37,958 nucleotides of DNA from an uncultured Oscillospiraceae bacterium (GCA_905235655.1 CAJOMA010000001.1:1-37958), one strand, 5' to 3'. Counted from the first letter of the stretch, positions 14,658 through 23,218 are shown. Notes: generated by a model not told the origin, from the letters alone. Numbers and translations are program-made.

Positions 14658-15032
14658 TTAAGTGTAGATCAATTCATGCATTACGATTTCTTCTGCACGG
14701 TTGCGGATGCTGTTCATTCGCCGCACCCACGCCATTTGGTCGTTTGCTTTGAGGCGCTCGTTGACGCCCTCGCGTTCTGCCAGCTGCCGCGTCAGCCGGT
14801 CGAGCATTTCATTCGCCTGCCGATCGGTTTCTTCGAGGTATGCGTTCAGCTTGCCGTCGAGCAGCATCGTGTTGAACAGGCACGCGCGATGATCTCTCAA
14901 ATAGCGAAACAGCATCCGGCCGTATTTGCCGATCTTCGGTTCAGCCGGTACGGTCAGATCGGGCAGGGAGTAGTCTCCAACCTGCGTATAAGTCAAGCTA
15001 CGGCGTTCGTTGGTAGTTGCATTTTTCATCAT
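14658..15032 (-). CDS. tnpV: TnpV-family transposon protein
   Basis: About 124 residues. The core GDYSLPDLTVPAEP, KIGKYGRMLFRYLRDHR, an internal coiled helix and NDQMAWVRRMNSIRNRAEEI are the signature of TnpV proteins of Tn4451-type mobilizable transposons, whose role is still unclear. Full length for the family. I take the ATG at 15032, where AAAGGA stands five bases upstream; a second ATG follows directly. It is the last gene before attR. With the recombinase tail at 8015 it indicates that a Tn4451-like element contributed to this island. Confidence 0.85.
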   Translation of the reverse strand: MMKNATTNERRSLTYTQVGDYSLPDLTVPAEPKIGKYGRMLFRYLRDHRACLFNTMLLDGKLNAYLEETDRQANEMLDRLTRQLAEREGVNERLKANDQMAWVRRMNSIRNRAEEIVMHELIYT

Positions 15033-15052
15033 AATTATCCTTTCATCTGGCA

Positions 15053-15201
15053 TCTTGAATAGCGTTCAAGATTGCTTTGTTTCGTAATACGGAAAAAATC
15101 CTGTGACCTCTTGAACGATAGTTAAGCAACGACGTACGATTTCCTGTCTATCTTGAATCTTACAAAAATGCAAAAAAACTAAAAAATCCGGCAATTCAAG
15201 A
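15053..15201. repeat. cluster of TTCAAGA motifs inside attR (possible integrase arm sites)
   Basis: TCTTGAA or TTCAAGA occurs at 15053-15059, 15065-15071, 15109-15115, 15151-15157 and 15195-15201. The same heptamer is in the att core (15325-15331) and at 440-446 beside attL. The first two form an inverted pair. Arm-type sites of integrases are typically short repeats of this kind beside the core. Confidence 0.5.
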
Positions 15202-15317
15202 GGCACAAGGGTTTGCGGCTCTCACGTGCAGAAAACCCTTGATTTTGCTGAAAAAACTGTGGTATTTGATGTGCCGGGAAAGGACTCTAAAATACCCCAT
15301 GTGACGGGTTATCGGGC

Positions 15318-15363
15318 AATGGCATTCAAGAGGTCAGCGGTTCGATCCCGCTTATCTCCACCA
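15318..15363 (+). repeat. attR core (duplicate of tRNA-Ala 3' end)
   Basis: Exact 46-bp copy of 326-371. No 5' half of a tRNA precedes it, so it is an attachment scar and not a second tRNA gene. It fixes the right end of the 15-kb element. Confidence 0.93.
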
Positions 15364-15371
15364 AACTTTTA

Positions 15372-15405
15372 AGACCGAAAACGGATTTGTTTTCGGTCTA
15401 TTTGA
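15372..15405 (+). terminator. original host terminator of tRNA-Ala, displaced
   Basis: A perfect 11-bp stem (15372-15382 with 15389-15399) followed by ATTTGATTTATTTTT. It begins nine bases after the attR core and must have ended the tRNA transcript before the element arrived. Confidence 0.85.
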
Positions 15406-15497
15406 TTTATTTTTGCAACTATTTAGCAGATAACGATTATTCGGTTTTCGTTACTCTCTTTTCAAAAACCCATACAAAAACCCATACGGGGAATAAA

Positions 15498-15530
15498 AAT
15501 GCCGAGCAGACGCTTGATCTGCCCGGCATT
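15498..15530 (-). terminator. terminator of the integrase remnant
   Basis: Stem AATGCCG-a-GCAGA with TCTGC-c-CGGCATT, with ATTTTTATT after it on the minus strand, just past the stop of the truncated integrase. Confidence 0.75.
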
Positions 15531-15532
15531 TT

Positions 15533-15740
15533 CTATGCCTGTTTTCGCGCGATAGCTTCCCGGAATGTCTCGCTTGCCCTCTTCTCGCTTTCATCGTTTG
15601 CGTGTATATATATCCGAAGAGTAATAGCAACATTGGCATGGCCGAGTTTTCTTGAAATGGCGGCTATGTCGGCACCGTTTGCAATCGCAATGCTTGCGAA
15701 TGTATGGCGCAGTTTGTGTAGGTGCAAATCCTCGACGCCA
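15533..15740 (-). pseudogene. C-terminal remnant of a second tyrosine integrase
   Basis: The recognisable part is LHLHKLRHTFASIAIANGAD, then ISRKLGHANVAITLRIYIHA and a short tail: the H-x-x-R box, the LGHAN motif and the catalytic Tyr. Everything before it is gone and the reading frame upstream (to 15853) is unrelated antisense of another fragment. It sits 170 bp from the att core and points to it like the living integrase does. This is what an older resident of the same tRNA-Ala site would leave behind. The breakpoint near 15735-15740 is my estimate. Confidence 0.8.
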
Positions 15741-15841
15741 TTGCCAAATGCTACACCGAGACACTCGGCTTTACCGAAGCGCCGTCCTACGCCTGCCGTA
15801 TGACAGACGCCCTGTTGCAGACCCTGCGTCAGAATACTTGA
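15722..15841 (+). pseudogene. 3' fragment of an unidentified plus-strand gene
   Basis: An open frame of 39 codons containing ILDAIAKCYTETLGFTEAPS and ending TDALLQTLRQNT, with a stop directly upstream in frame and a strong terminator directly after. It looks like the true C-terminus of a host gene cut off by the event that truncated the integrase remnant. Family not recognised. Confidence 0.4.
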
Positions 15842-15844
15842 TAC

Positions 15845-15885
15845 AAAGACCACCGGGCATCCGTCGCGGACGCCCGGTGGTCTTT
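15845..15885. terminator. strong bidirectional terminator
   Basis: 19-nt arms with one mismatch (15845-15863 with 15867-15885), loop TCG, and A/T ends on both sides. It serves the fragment on its left and possibly the leftward transporter operon. Its core resembles the hairpin at 32426-32456. Confidence 0.85.
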
Positions 15886-16000
15886 GAGCGTGTCAAAAAA
15901 GGTTCTTAAATCGGCTTTGGAACGCAGACTGCCAGCAATGGGGAGAGAACGGCAAGGCAGACGGGGCAGGGCGTGCCCCTTGATGGTCTCATAGACCGGC

Positions 16001-18187
16001 TCAGCTGTACAATAGTTGTTGCCGCGCAATCAGATCGGTGAAGACGCCGCCCTTTTCGAGCAACTCGTCGTAGGTTCCGTCTTCCACGATCCTGCCACCG
16101 TCCAGCACCAGAATGCGGTTGCAGCGTTTGATCGTAGAAAGCCGGTGCGCAACGACGATTCGGGTGCAGTCCATGGCGTCCAGCGCCTCGGAGACCTGCT
16201 TTTGCGTCTTGTTGTCCAATGCGGAGGTCGCCTCGTCAAAGATGAGCAGCTTCGGCTTCGGAGCGATGGCGCGGGCGATCATCAGCCTCTGACGCTGCCC
16301 GCCGGATATGCCGCCCTGCCCTTCGGAGACGACGGTAAACATCCCCATGGGCATGGCGCGGATGTCGTCCGCGATTCCCGTCTGCTCCGCCGCCGCCCAA
16401 GCGTCCTCCAGAGGCAGCTCGGGACTGGTGATGACGATATTGGAATAGATGTCGCCCTGAAACAGTCCGGCGTCCTGCATGACGGTGCCGATCCTTCTGC
16501 GCAGGGAGAGCAGGTCCAGATTCTTGACGTCTTTGTTGTCATAGTAAATCGCGCCTTTTTCGGGCGTTTCAAAGCCTAACAGCAGCCGCACCAGCGTGGA
16601 TTTGCCGCTGCCGGTTCGCCCCACCACGGCGATGTATTCGCCGGAGCTGATTTTCAGCGACAGGTCGTCAAGAACATACGGCGACTGAGCATCATAGCGG
16701 AAGCTTACATGCTCCAGCACGACGTCGCCGGAGATATCGCTGACGATCTGCTTGCGCTCCGCCGTCTCCGGCTCGGTTTTCAAAAACGGATCGGCCAGCT
16801 CCAGAGCAGGCCGGATTTGCGCGGCGGACAAAGCGATGGAGGACACTGACAGAAACGCACCCATCAGCATGCCGTATGCCGCAGTGAAAGCAAAGTAATT
16901 GGACTGACCGATATTGCTATTTGCTGCCAGATAGTACAGCGCGATGGTTGACGTCAGACTGATGGCGGCAGAGATCACGCTGTTGATTTTGAGGAACGTC
17001 GGCGGATTGTAGGTGAGCGCAGCACCTTCGGAATACAAATTCATCCATTTGGCAAAGACGCGCTTTTCCGCGCCGGAGAGCTTGATCTTCTGCACCCCGG
17101 TGATCAGACTGTAGCTCATGCCGGACTCCTTCGCATTGTGTACCATCTTCTTTCGGTTGATCCGAATCTGCGCCAGTGTGGAGGCGACGGAAAAACACAC
17201 CGTCACGGCAACGATAAGGAGCGACGGAAGCGCCAGCGTCGGGGCGAAGCGGAAAATCTGGGTGACGTACAGCAGCGAGGTCAGGGCGGTCAGAGCGGTG
17301 CTTACGACCGTGCTCAGCAAGGTTGCGCATAGCTGGTTGACCGACCCGGCGCGGCATTTCAGATCGCCGGGGCTGTAGTTGCGAAAGAAACCTGCGGGAA
17401 GAGACAGCAGCCGCATCATCATAGACGCCTGTACGCCGAGGGAGACCTTGGCGTCAAGCCTGCTTTGCACGAGAGCTTTTATGACGGACAGGAGCTGCGA
17501 GGACAGCGATACGCAAAGGATGCAAACGGCGGCGCCAATGAGAGCGCTTGCCCGTCCGGAGTTCAGCACCGGACCGGTCAGCGCACGGATGATGCGCGGC
17601 ATAAACATCCCGACCAGCGTAACGGCAAGGGTCGCCGCCGCGATTAGAATAATATCGCTGAGAGACACGCAGCGCTTCATATACAGCAGCAGATCGGGAA
17701 TGCCCAGCTTTTTCTGCGGAAGCGGACGGTAGAAGCAAACAGCCTGCGCTGCAAAGAGGGGAGCGGTCTTCGCGTTCAGCCTTACCCGCTTCCCGGTCTT
17801 CGGGTCGTTGAAACGGTAGCCTGTGACCGCGCAGGGCAGCAGCGCGACCGGGAATCCGTCCTCTTTCGTAAAGGCGAGGATCGGTCCGCTGGCGTTCTTG
17901 TACCAGCCGTCTGTCAGCTCCACGTTTCGGCGCATGAGACCGTAGGACCGAAGACAGTAGTCCAACTGCTCGTCGGCAGCTTTGATCTCTTCGGGAATCT
18001 CGACCGGTTTATAGTGATAATATTTCAATATTTCGTCGATTGCGCTTTTCGTTACGATACGCGCGTCGCCGATTTTTTCTGCGCCGCGCGTTCCCAGCAC
18101 GACCCCGGTGATCCGAACAAACGAATCCTCCAGAAGCTGCTGATCTGCGTTGCGCCGTTCTTCGATTTGACTTTCAAACCAATTCAT
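16001..18187 (-). CDS. NHLM-type ABC transporter (second transporter of the pair)
   Basis: 728 residues. A long N-terminal cytoplasmic region (about 1-165), not a peptidase, is the mark of the NHLM second ABC subunit; this region often holds a degenerate cyclic-nucleotide-like fold. Six membrane helices follow (from LSDIILIAAATLAVTLVGMF, about 175-460), then the nucleotide-binding domain with Walker A GRTGSGKST, signature SGGQRQR and Walker B LLIFDEATSALD. GGGAG precedes the ATG at 18187. It probably pairs with the C39 transporter upstream, from which it is now separated by the inserted four-helix-bundle gene. Substrate is likely the double-glycine peptide encoded at 23219. Confidence 0.88.
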   Translation of the reverse strand: MNWFESQIEERRNADQQLLEDSFVRITGVVLGTRGAEKIGDARIVTKSAIDEILKYYHYKPVEIPEEIKAADEQLDYCLRSYGLMRRNVELTDGWYKNASGPILAFTKEDGFPVALLPCAVTGYRFNDPKTGKRVRLNAKTAPLFAAQAVCFYRPLPQKKLGIPDLLLYMKRCVSLSDIILIAAATLAVTLVGMFMPRIIRALTGPVLNSGRASALIGAAVCILCVSLSSQLLSVIKALVQSRLDAKVSLGVQASMMMRLLSLPAGFFRNYSPGDLKCRAGSVNQLCATLLSTVVSTALTALTSLLYVTQIFRFAPTLALPSLLIVAVTVCFSVASTLAQIRINRKKMVHNAKESGMSYSLITGVQKIKLSGAEKRVFAKWMNLYSEGAALTYNPPTFLKINSVISAAISLTSTIALYYLAANSNIGQSNYFAFTAAYGMLMGAFLSVSSIALSAAQIRPALELADPFLKTEPETAERKQIVSDISGDVVLEHVSFRYDAQSPYVLDDLSLKISSGEYIAVVGRTGSGKSTLVRLLLGFETPEKGAIYYDNKDVKNLDLLSLRRRIGTVMQDAGLFQGDIYSNIVITSPELPLEDAWAAAEQTGIADDIRAMPMGMFTVVSEGQGGISGGQRQRLMIARAIAPKPKLLIFDEATSALDNKTQKQVSEALDAMDCTRIVVAHRLSTIKRCNRILVLDGGRIVEDGTYDELLEKGGVFTDLIARQQLLYS

Positions 18188-18212
18188 AGATGGTTTCTCC
18201 CTTCGCGTGGGG

Positions 18213-18235
18213 TAGAGTGGAGAGTGGGGAGTTTT
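18213..18235 (+). repeat. left inverted repeat of the four-helix-bundle insertion
   Basis: Purine-rich TAGAGTGGAGAGTGGGGAGT type repeat, near-complement of 18610-18632. Confidence 0.7.
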
Positions 18236-18240
18236 GCTTG

Positions 18241-18588
18241 TTATTGAGAATTGCGAATTGTTTTTGTGGATGCGGAAAGAAGCTTGCGCAATTCCTCAGC
18301 ATCCCGAAACATGCTGTTGTATTGTTTTTCCGTCAAATAACCTGTTTTTTGCAGAAGCTCCAGCCAATACAGGGTTTCTGCCGTCTCTTTTAATGCAATG
18401 TAGAGCTTTGCCTGAAAGTCGTTTCTGCTGATCGCGCATTCCGCTTCTGCCAGATTGGCACCGATCGACGTCCCGGAACGAAGCAACTGCTTTGACAGCA
18501 CATACTCATGCTTTTCCTGCCGCAAGAACTGATACAACCGTACAATCCGGATCGCAAACTCTTTGCTTTTATTGATGGTCAAACTCAT
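18241..18588 (-). CDS. four-helix-bundle protein (S23 / rRNA intervening-sequence family)
   Basis: 115 residues, all helical: FAIRIVRLYQFLRQEKHEYV, then LLRSGTSIGANLAEAECA, RNDFQAKLYIALKETAETLY and YNSMFRDAEELRKLL. The SGTSIGANLAEA box is characteristic of the S23/IVP family, first known from insertions in 23S rRNA and related to the Avd protein of diversity-generating retroelements. Role is unclear; a basic nucleic-acid-binding pentamer is known for relatives. Here it splits the NHLM transporter operon and is flanked by 23-bp inverted repeats, so it looks like a passenger on a small mobile element and not part of peptide export. No reverse transcriptase is nearby. Confidence 0.87.
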   Translation of the reverse strand: MSLTINKSKEFAIRIVRLYQFLRQEKHEYVLSKQLLRSGTSIGANLAEAECAISRNDFQAKLYIALKETAETLYWLELLQKTGYLTEKQYNSMFRDAEELRKLLSASTKTIRNSQ

Positions 18589-18609
18589 TTTGCAATCTCC
18601 CTATTCCCC

Positions 18610-18632
18610 AAAACTCCACTCTCCACTCTCTA
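18610..18632 (-). repeat. right inverted repeat of the four-helix-bundle insertion
   Basis: Reverse complement closely matches 18213-18235, with the GAGAGTGGAGAGTGGAG unit. The pair encloses about 420 bp. Confidence 0.7.
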
Positions 18633-18638
18633 AACTCC

Positions 18639-20816
18639 TCACTCAGAAGTTACTAACTCCGCGTAAGCGCCGTTCAGCTTCATCAGCTCGTCGTGTGTGC
18701 CGCGCTCGACGACACTGCCGTGGTCGAGAACGATGATCTCGTCGCAGTCGCACACAGTGGAAAGGCGGTGGGCGATGACGATGCAGGTGATGCCCCGATC
18801 CCGGATGGCGTTGACCACCGCGTGCTCCGTTTTGGCGTCGAGAGCGGAGGTCGCCTCGTCAAGGAGAATGATCGTAGGGTCCTGCGCCAGCACGCGGGCG
18901 ATTTCCAGCCGCTGGCGCTGCCCGCCGGAGAAGTTTCTGCCGCCGCTGACCAGCCTGTGCCGGTAGCCGCCGGGAAGCTGCGTAATATCGTCGTGGAGTT
19001 GTGCGTCGCGCGCCGCCAAAATCATTTCAAAGTCCTGGATGGAGTCGTCCCACATCTTGATGTTGTTCGCTATGGTGTCCTCAAACAGGATGATATCCTG
19101 ATCTACCACCGCCAGCGAACCGACCATGACCTCCCGCGGATAGGCGGATCGCGGCTTGCCGTCAAAGAGGATCTCGCCGCTCCATGGCTGATATAAGCCC
19201 GAAATCAGCTTGGAGATCGTGGATTTGCCGCAGCCGGAGACGCCGACGAGGGCGATCCGCTGTCCTGCTTTGACGGACAGGGAAAAGTCGCTGATCAGCG
19301 GCTCTTCCAGCCGGGAATAGCCAAAGGTGACGTTTTTCAGCTCGACGTTGCCGCGGAGCTTTGTCAGCTCCGCCACCTCTGTTTCACGCTCGACGGTGTT
19401 TTCGTCCACGGGGTACTCCATCACGTCCTCGACGCGCTCCATTTGTGTGCGCATTTCCTGCATGGTCTGCCCCGCGCCGACCAGCGTCATGGCAGGGGAG
19501 AGGAAAGAACCTAAAAAGCCCTGAAACATCAGCACCGCGCCGAGGGTGAAGCTGCCCTCCATGGTCATCCACACGCCGACTGCCAGCACGGCGCAGTTGG
19601 CAAGTGTGGAGAAGAGCGCGGGGATCATCCCGAGAAGCTGGTTTGTTTTGGCCGCCTTGACACTCTGCGCGTTCACGGACGCCTGATAGCCTGACCACTT
19701 TTGAAAGAATCCGTTTTCCGCGCCGCTTGCCTTGATGGTCTCGATCATGTCGATGCCAGAGACCGTCATCGCCTCCAGCTTGCCTGCGTCGCGCATCTGG
19801 ATACGGGCGATGTTCATGCGCTTTGCGGAGATGATCCGGGACATGACGGCGTTCAGCGCAAGGGTCACGATGCCAATGAGACTCAATAGCGGGCTCTGCG
19901 TCAGCATCAGAACCAAATAGAATATCACCAGGACGGAGTTCAGCAGAAGCGGCGCGAAGGTGCCCACCAGCGTCCCCGCGATGGAGGCGTTCATGGTCGC
20001 GCGGCTCTGAATATCGCCCGCCAGCCGCTGCGAGAAAAATTCCATAGGCAGGTGCAGTACCTTCCACATATAGCCGGTGCTGCCGAGCACAGCCATTTTG
20101 CCGTTGATCCGAAGGGAATAGACGGCCTGCACCCAAGCGACGATCAGTTGAACCGCCGCCAGCAGAAGCAGCACGGAGAGGAAGGGGTACAGCCAGTCCC
20201 GGTTGCTTCCGGTCAGCAGGCGATCCATAAAAATGCGGGAGGCAACCGAGTTTGTGATTCCGAACAGATAGCTGATCGCAGTAGTCAGCATGACGAACAC
20301 TACGGCAGCGCCCGCGCCGATCAAACGTCTGCGGGCAAAATCTACCGTGCTGCGGCGTTCGCCGCCGGGCAGGAAGTCCTTTCCCGGAACGGGAATGATG
20401 ACTACGCCGGTAAACGCCCTGTCAAATTCCTCCCAACTCAGCTTGACCGACCCTCTGGCGGGGTCGTTGATGTACACGTGTCTGCCCTGAAACCCGCAGA
20501 GCACGACAAAGTGGTTCATGTTCCAGTGAAGGATACAGGGGAACTGTCCCTTTTCCTTCAGCGTCTCCGGCTCCATGCGGAACGCCTTTACATCGAAGCC
20601 GTAGCGCTCGGCGGCACGGTAGATATTCTTCGCCGTCGCGCCGTCCCGGCTCACGCCGCAATCTACGCGCGCCTGCTCCAGCGGCACCCATTTGCCGTAA
20701 TACGCCATCACCATGGCGAGCGCGGCAGCGCCGCATTCCGGCGTCTCCAACTGCATCACGACGGGGACCTTGGCAACCCCGCTTGTCCGTGTGAGTTTCA
20801 CTTTGCGTTTTCCCAT
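18639..20816 (-). CDS. NHLM-type ABC transporter with C39 double-glycine peptidase
   Basis: 725 residues. The N-terminal C39 protease has Cys28 in LETPECGAAALAM, His102 in HWNMNHFVVLCG and Asp118 in VYINDPARG, so the catalytic triad is intact. The membrane domain runs about 160-430 and the ATPase domain shows Walker A GVSGCGKST, signature FSGGQRQRLEIAR and LLDEATSALD. Such PCAT transporters cut leader peptides after Gly-Gly and export the rest in an ATP-driven step. It is four bases downstream of the HlyD-like gene. A matching leader with VTGG occurs at 23219 on the opposite arm of the same divergent promoter. Confidence 0.93.
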   Translation of the reverse strand: MGKRKVKLTRTSGVAKVPVVMQLETPECGAAALAMVMAYYGKWVPLEQARVDCGVSRDGATAKNIYRAAERYGFDVKAFRMEPETLKEKGQFPCILHWNMNHFVVLCGFQGRHVYINDPARGSVKLSWEEFDRAFTGVVIIPVPGKDFLPGGERRSTVDFARRRLIGAGAAVVFVMLTTAISYLFGITNSVASRIFMDRLLTGSNRDWLYPFLSVLLLLAAVQLIVAWVQAVYSLRINGKMAVLGSTGYMWKVLHLPMEFFSQRLAGDIQSRATMNASIAGTLVGTFAPLLLNSVLVIFYLVLMLTQSPLLSLIGIVTLALNAVMSRIISAKRMNIARIQMRDAGKLEAMTVSGIDMIETIKASGAENGFFQKWSGYQASVNAQSVKAAKTNQLLGMIPALFSTLANCAVLAVGVWMTMEGSFTLGAVLMFQGFLGSFLSPAMTLVGAGQTMQEMRTQMERVEDVMEYPVDENTVERETEVAELTKLRGNVELKNVTFGYSRLEEPLISDFSLSVKAGQRIALVGVSGCGKSTISKLISGLYQPWSGEILFDGKPRSAYPREVMVGSLAVVDQDIILFEDTIANNIKMWDDSIQDFEMILAARDAQLHDDITQLPGGYRHRLVSGGRNFSGGQRQRLEIARVLAQDPTIILLDEATSALDAKTEHAVVNAIRDRGITCIVIAHRLSTVCDCDEIIVLDHGSVVERGTHDELMKLNGAYAELVTSE

Positions 20817-20820
20817 GCAT

Positions 20821-21243
20821 TCACCTGCTTTCCAGCAGGAAGCTGATGGGATGCGCCGTTTCCGTCACGACGACGCCGTCGTAGGCGCCGTCCGGGAGCT
20901 CGACCTCCGCCGTACCCACGGAGCGGCCGTATTCATCCGACGAGGCGGCGGCAATCCGGTATTCCTGTCCGGAAACGCGCAGCGTCATCCCGTCCGCCAG
21001 CGTTTCCGAGGCGAGCGGAACAATCATCGCCGTGTGATCCTCGACGATGACCTTGACCTCCGCAGTGGTTTCCAGCGTTCCCATCATCGACCATGCAAAG
21101 ATACCGACCAGAAGCAGAATTACCGCGGCAAGAAGCACCCAAATCCCCGGATTTGTCACGCGAAGATAGCCGTTGAGCTGCTCCGGAGAGGAAATGCGGT
21201 CTATCGTTTTCTGTCTGAAAATTTTTTGATCGTTATCTGACAT
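20821..21243 (-). CDS. NHLM secretion protein, short HlyD-like
   Basis: About 140 residues: a cytoplasmic start (MSDNDQKIFRQKTIDRISSP), one membrane helix (IWVLLAAVILLLVGIFAW, about 37-54) and an extracytoplasmic beta-rich part with a lipoyl-like strand pattern (TTAEVKVIVEDHTAMIVPL). Full-length HlyD adaptors are two to three times longer and have a coiled coil, so this is a reduced form as often seen in NHLM systems of Gram-positive bacteria. ATG at 21243 is chosen over an upstream TTG because GGATGGAG precedes it. First gene of the leftward operon. Confidence 0.85.
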   Translation of the reverse strand: MSDNDQKIFRQKTIDRISSPEQLNGYLRVTNPGIWVLLAAVILLLVGIFAWSMMGTLETTAEVKVIVEDHTAMIVPLASETLADGMTLRVSGQEYRIAAASSDEYGRSVGTAEVELPDGAYDGVVVTETAHPISFLLESR

Positions 21244-21288
21244 CTTACTCCATCCTTCCGTTCCGTTCGGCAAACATTTTGCTATTTT

Positions 21289-21344
21289 ATTTTATTTTAT
21301 CATATAATCCTTGCTACGACAAGATTATTATGGTAAAATAAAAT
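21289..21344. promoter_or_regulatory. symmetric back-to-back divergent promoter
   Basis: Rightward: TTGCTA (21311-21316), 17 bp, TAAAAT (21334-21339). Leftward: TTGTCG (minus strand, 21317-21322), 17 bp, TAAAAT (minus strand, 21294-21299). The two -35 boxes abut, and the whole forms a 25-bp-arm imperfect palindrome with a 6-bp spacer. Polymerase should bind only one way at a time, tying the two arms of the locus together. Confidence 0.75.
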
Positions 21345-21371
21345 ACAAAAGAAGTATCAATTGCAAACTTG

Positions 21372-23192
21372 ATGGAAGGCGAAACGACATATTTCTTCGC
21401 AGGCTCCTGCTGCGGAAAAAAGAAGGTGAGAAATACGAAGCGGCTCTTATGGCTGCTCCTTGCGCTGGGCGTTTTGCTCGGCACGCTTGCCGACGCCGTC
21501 GCGGCATCTGACGGCTCGGCGGAAGGAGCGGACTATCTGATAAAATATAAGACTCCGCCGGATGAAGAGCCCTTCCATGTGGTCGGCGCAGCGGAGCTGG
21601 AGCGGCTGCTGGAGAAGGACGCGCTGCTCTGGTATGAGCCGGATGCGGAGCTGCCGCTGAACGACCTCCTGCCGCCGGAGGCGGAGAGTCCGAAGCGTTC
21701 GGCGCAGGATCGGTGGGCGACGGATATGATCGGCGCCTCCGCCGCCGTGGAGGCAGGCTTTATCGGTCAGGGCGTCCGGGTCGGCGTCATCGACTCCGGC
21801 GTTGCGCCGCACGCCGATCTGTTGGACAATCTTGCTGCAGGCGGAAACTACATTGAGGGCGCAACTGACCCGTCGGATACCTCTGACTCCTACGGACACG
21901 GAACCAGAGTGGCGGGCTTGATCGCCGGACACGGCGAAACGTCAAGTACCGGCGCCGCCCCGGGCGCAACCATCGTTCCTCTCAAATGCACCGACGGCAA
22001 GACGGTAAAGGTCAGCGCGATTTGCCGCGCCGTCTACGGCGGTGTCGACGACTTTGATTGCGATATTTTGAACATGAGCCTCGGCTTGACGACGGATTAC
22101 GAGGCGCTTAAAGAGGCAGTGGCTTATGCGCAGGCAAACGGTGTTCTGGTGGTTGCCGCTGCAGGCAACGGCGGAGGCACGGCTGTCTACTACCCGGCAG
22201 GCTACGAGGGAGCGCTCGGCGTCGGCGCGGTGGATCGTGACGGCGTTGTCTTCAATAACTCCAACCGCAATCAAACGGTCTTTTTGACCGCTCCCGGCGT
22301 CAGCGTTCCGACGCTTCACCCGCTCGGCGGCTATACGACGGCAACCGGAACCTCCTTTGCTGTGCCGCTGGTCTCGGCGTCTGCCGCCGTGCTCATGAGC
22401 GCGGCGCCCTCCCTCACAGCGGAAGAAATCTCTGCGCTGCTCCGGGACGGTGCGCTCGACGCGGGCGTCGAAGGATGGGATTCGTCCTATGGCTGCGGGA
22501 TTGTCAACCTTGAAAACAGTTTGGCATGCCTGCGGAAAGACGATCCTCCGGCACCGCCGGAGCCGTCAGTCTTCGCACTTGTCTCCACTTGCGAGCAGGG
22601 AGCGGAATGCCCTCTGTATCGCTTTGCGGATTTACATCCGAACGCATGGTATCACGACGGCGTCCATTTCGTTCTGCACACGGGCTGGATGGCTGGGATC
22701 GCCGAGCAGCGCTTTGACCCGGACGGCATTACCACCCGCGCCATGCTGGTAACAACACTCTACCGCGCAGAGGGAGAACCGGAGAGTCAGAGTGAAGCCC
22801 CGTCTTTCCCGGATGTAATCTCTGAACGGTATTATACCAATGCGGTTCTTTGGGCTGCCGAAACACAAATTGTAACGGGCTATCCGGACGGCAGCTTTCG
22901 ACCGGACGAACCGATCACGCGAGAGGAAACGATGACGATGCTCTGCCGGTACGCCGCATGGAAAGGCGCGCCTGCCTCACAGGAAGGGGAGCTGCCGGAC
23001 TTCCCCGATGCAGATCAGGCGGCGGACTACGCACAAGACGCATTGCGCTGGGCCGTGCGGGCGGAAATCCTGCGCGGCACAACCGCCCCGGACGGGCAAA
23101 CGCTGCTTGCCCCCAAAGCTGCCGCGACCCGCGCACAGCTTGCCGCCATGCTGCTGCGGCTGTGCAAACTCTTACGGAATCAATTAAAATGA
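21372..23192 (+). CDS. SLH-anchored subtilisin-like serine protease (S8)
   Basis: About 606 residues. A signal segment (KRLLWLLLALGVLLGTLADA, with an unusually long n-region) leads to a short propeptide-like region (to about 115) and the S8 domain. The triad is Asp141 in GVIDSG, His176 in YGHGTRVAG and Ser328 in TGTSFAVP, with the oxyanion Asn in AAAGNGGG. Three SLH-type repeats follow (about 415-600: FADLHPNAWYHDGVHF and similar), which would hold it to wall polysaccharide. The start is uncertain: ATG 21372 has no strong ribosome site, and a GTG at 21426 abuts AGAAGG too closely. First gene of the rightward arm; it could process the exported peptide, the giant neighbour or outside proteins. 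Confidence 0.88.
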   Translation: MEGETTYFFAGSCCGKKKVRNTKRLLWLLLALGVLLGTLADAVAASDGSAEGADYLIKYKTPPDEEPFHVVGAAELERLLEKDALLWYEPDAELPLNDLLPPEAESPKRSAQDRWATDMIGASAAVEAGFIGQGVRVGVIDSGVAPHADLLDNLAAGGNYIEGATDPSDTSDSYGHGTRVAGLIAGHGETSSTGAAPGATIVPLKCTDGKTVKVSAICRAVYGGVDDFDCDILNMSLGLTTDYEALKEAVAYAQANGVLVVAAAGNGGGTAVYYPAGYEGALGVGAVDRDGVVFNNSNRNQTVFLTAPGVSVPTLHPLGGYTTATGTSFAVPLVSASAAVLMSAAPSLTAEEISALLRDGALDAGVEGWDSSYGCGIVNLENSLACLRKDDPPAPPEPSVFALVSTCEQGAECPLYRFADLHPNAWYHDGVHFVLHTGWMAGIAEQRFDPDGITTRAMLVTTLYRAEGEPESQSEAPSFPDVISERYYTNAVLWAAETQIVTGYPDGSFRPDEPITREETMTMLCRYAAWKGAPASQEGELPDFPDADQAADYAQDALRWAVRAEILRGTTAPDGQTLLAPKAAATRAQLAAMLLRLCKLLRNQLK

Positions 23193-23218
23193 TTATATTT
23201 TTCAGGGAGGATCTTATC

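Noticed and set aside
15318-15363. Second tRNA-Ala gene
   Set aside because: Only the 3' 46 bases are present, without acceptor 5' strand or D arm; it is the attR scar.
15829-16029. Minus-strand 66-codon frame after the NHLM transporter
   Set aside because: Runs through the strong terminator hairpin and has no ribosome site; reads as translated spacer.
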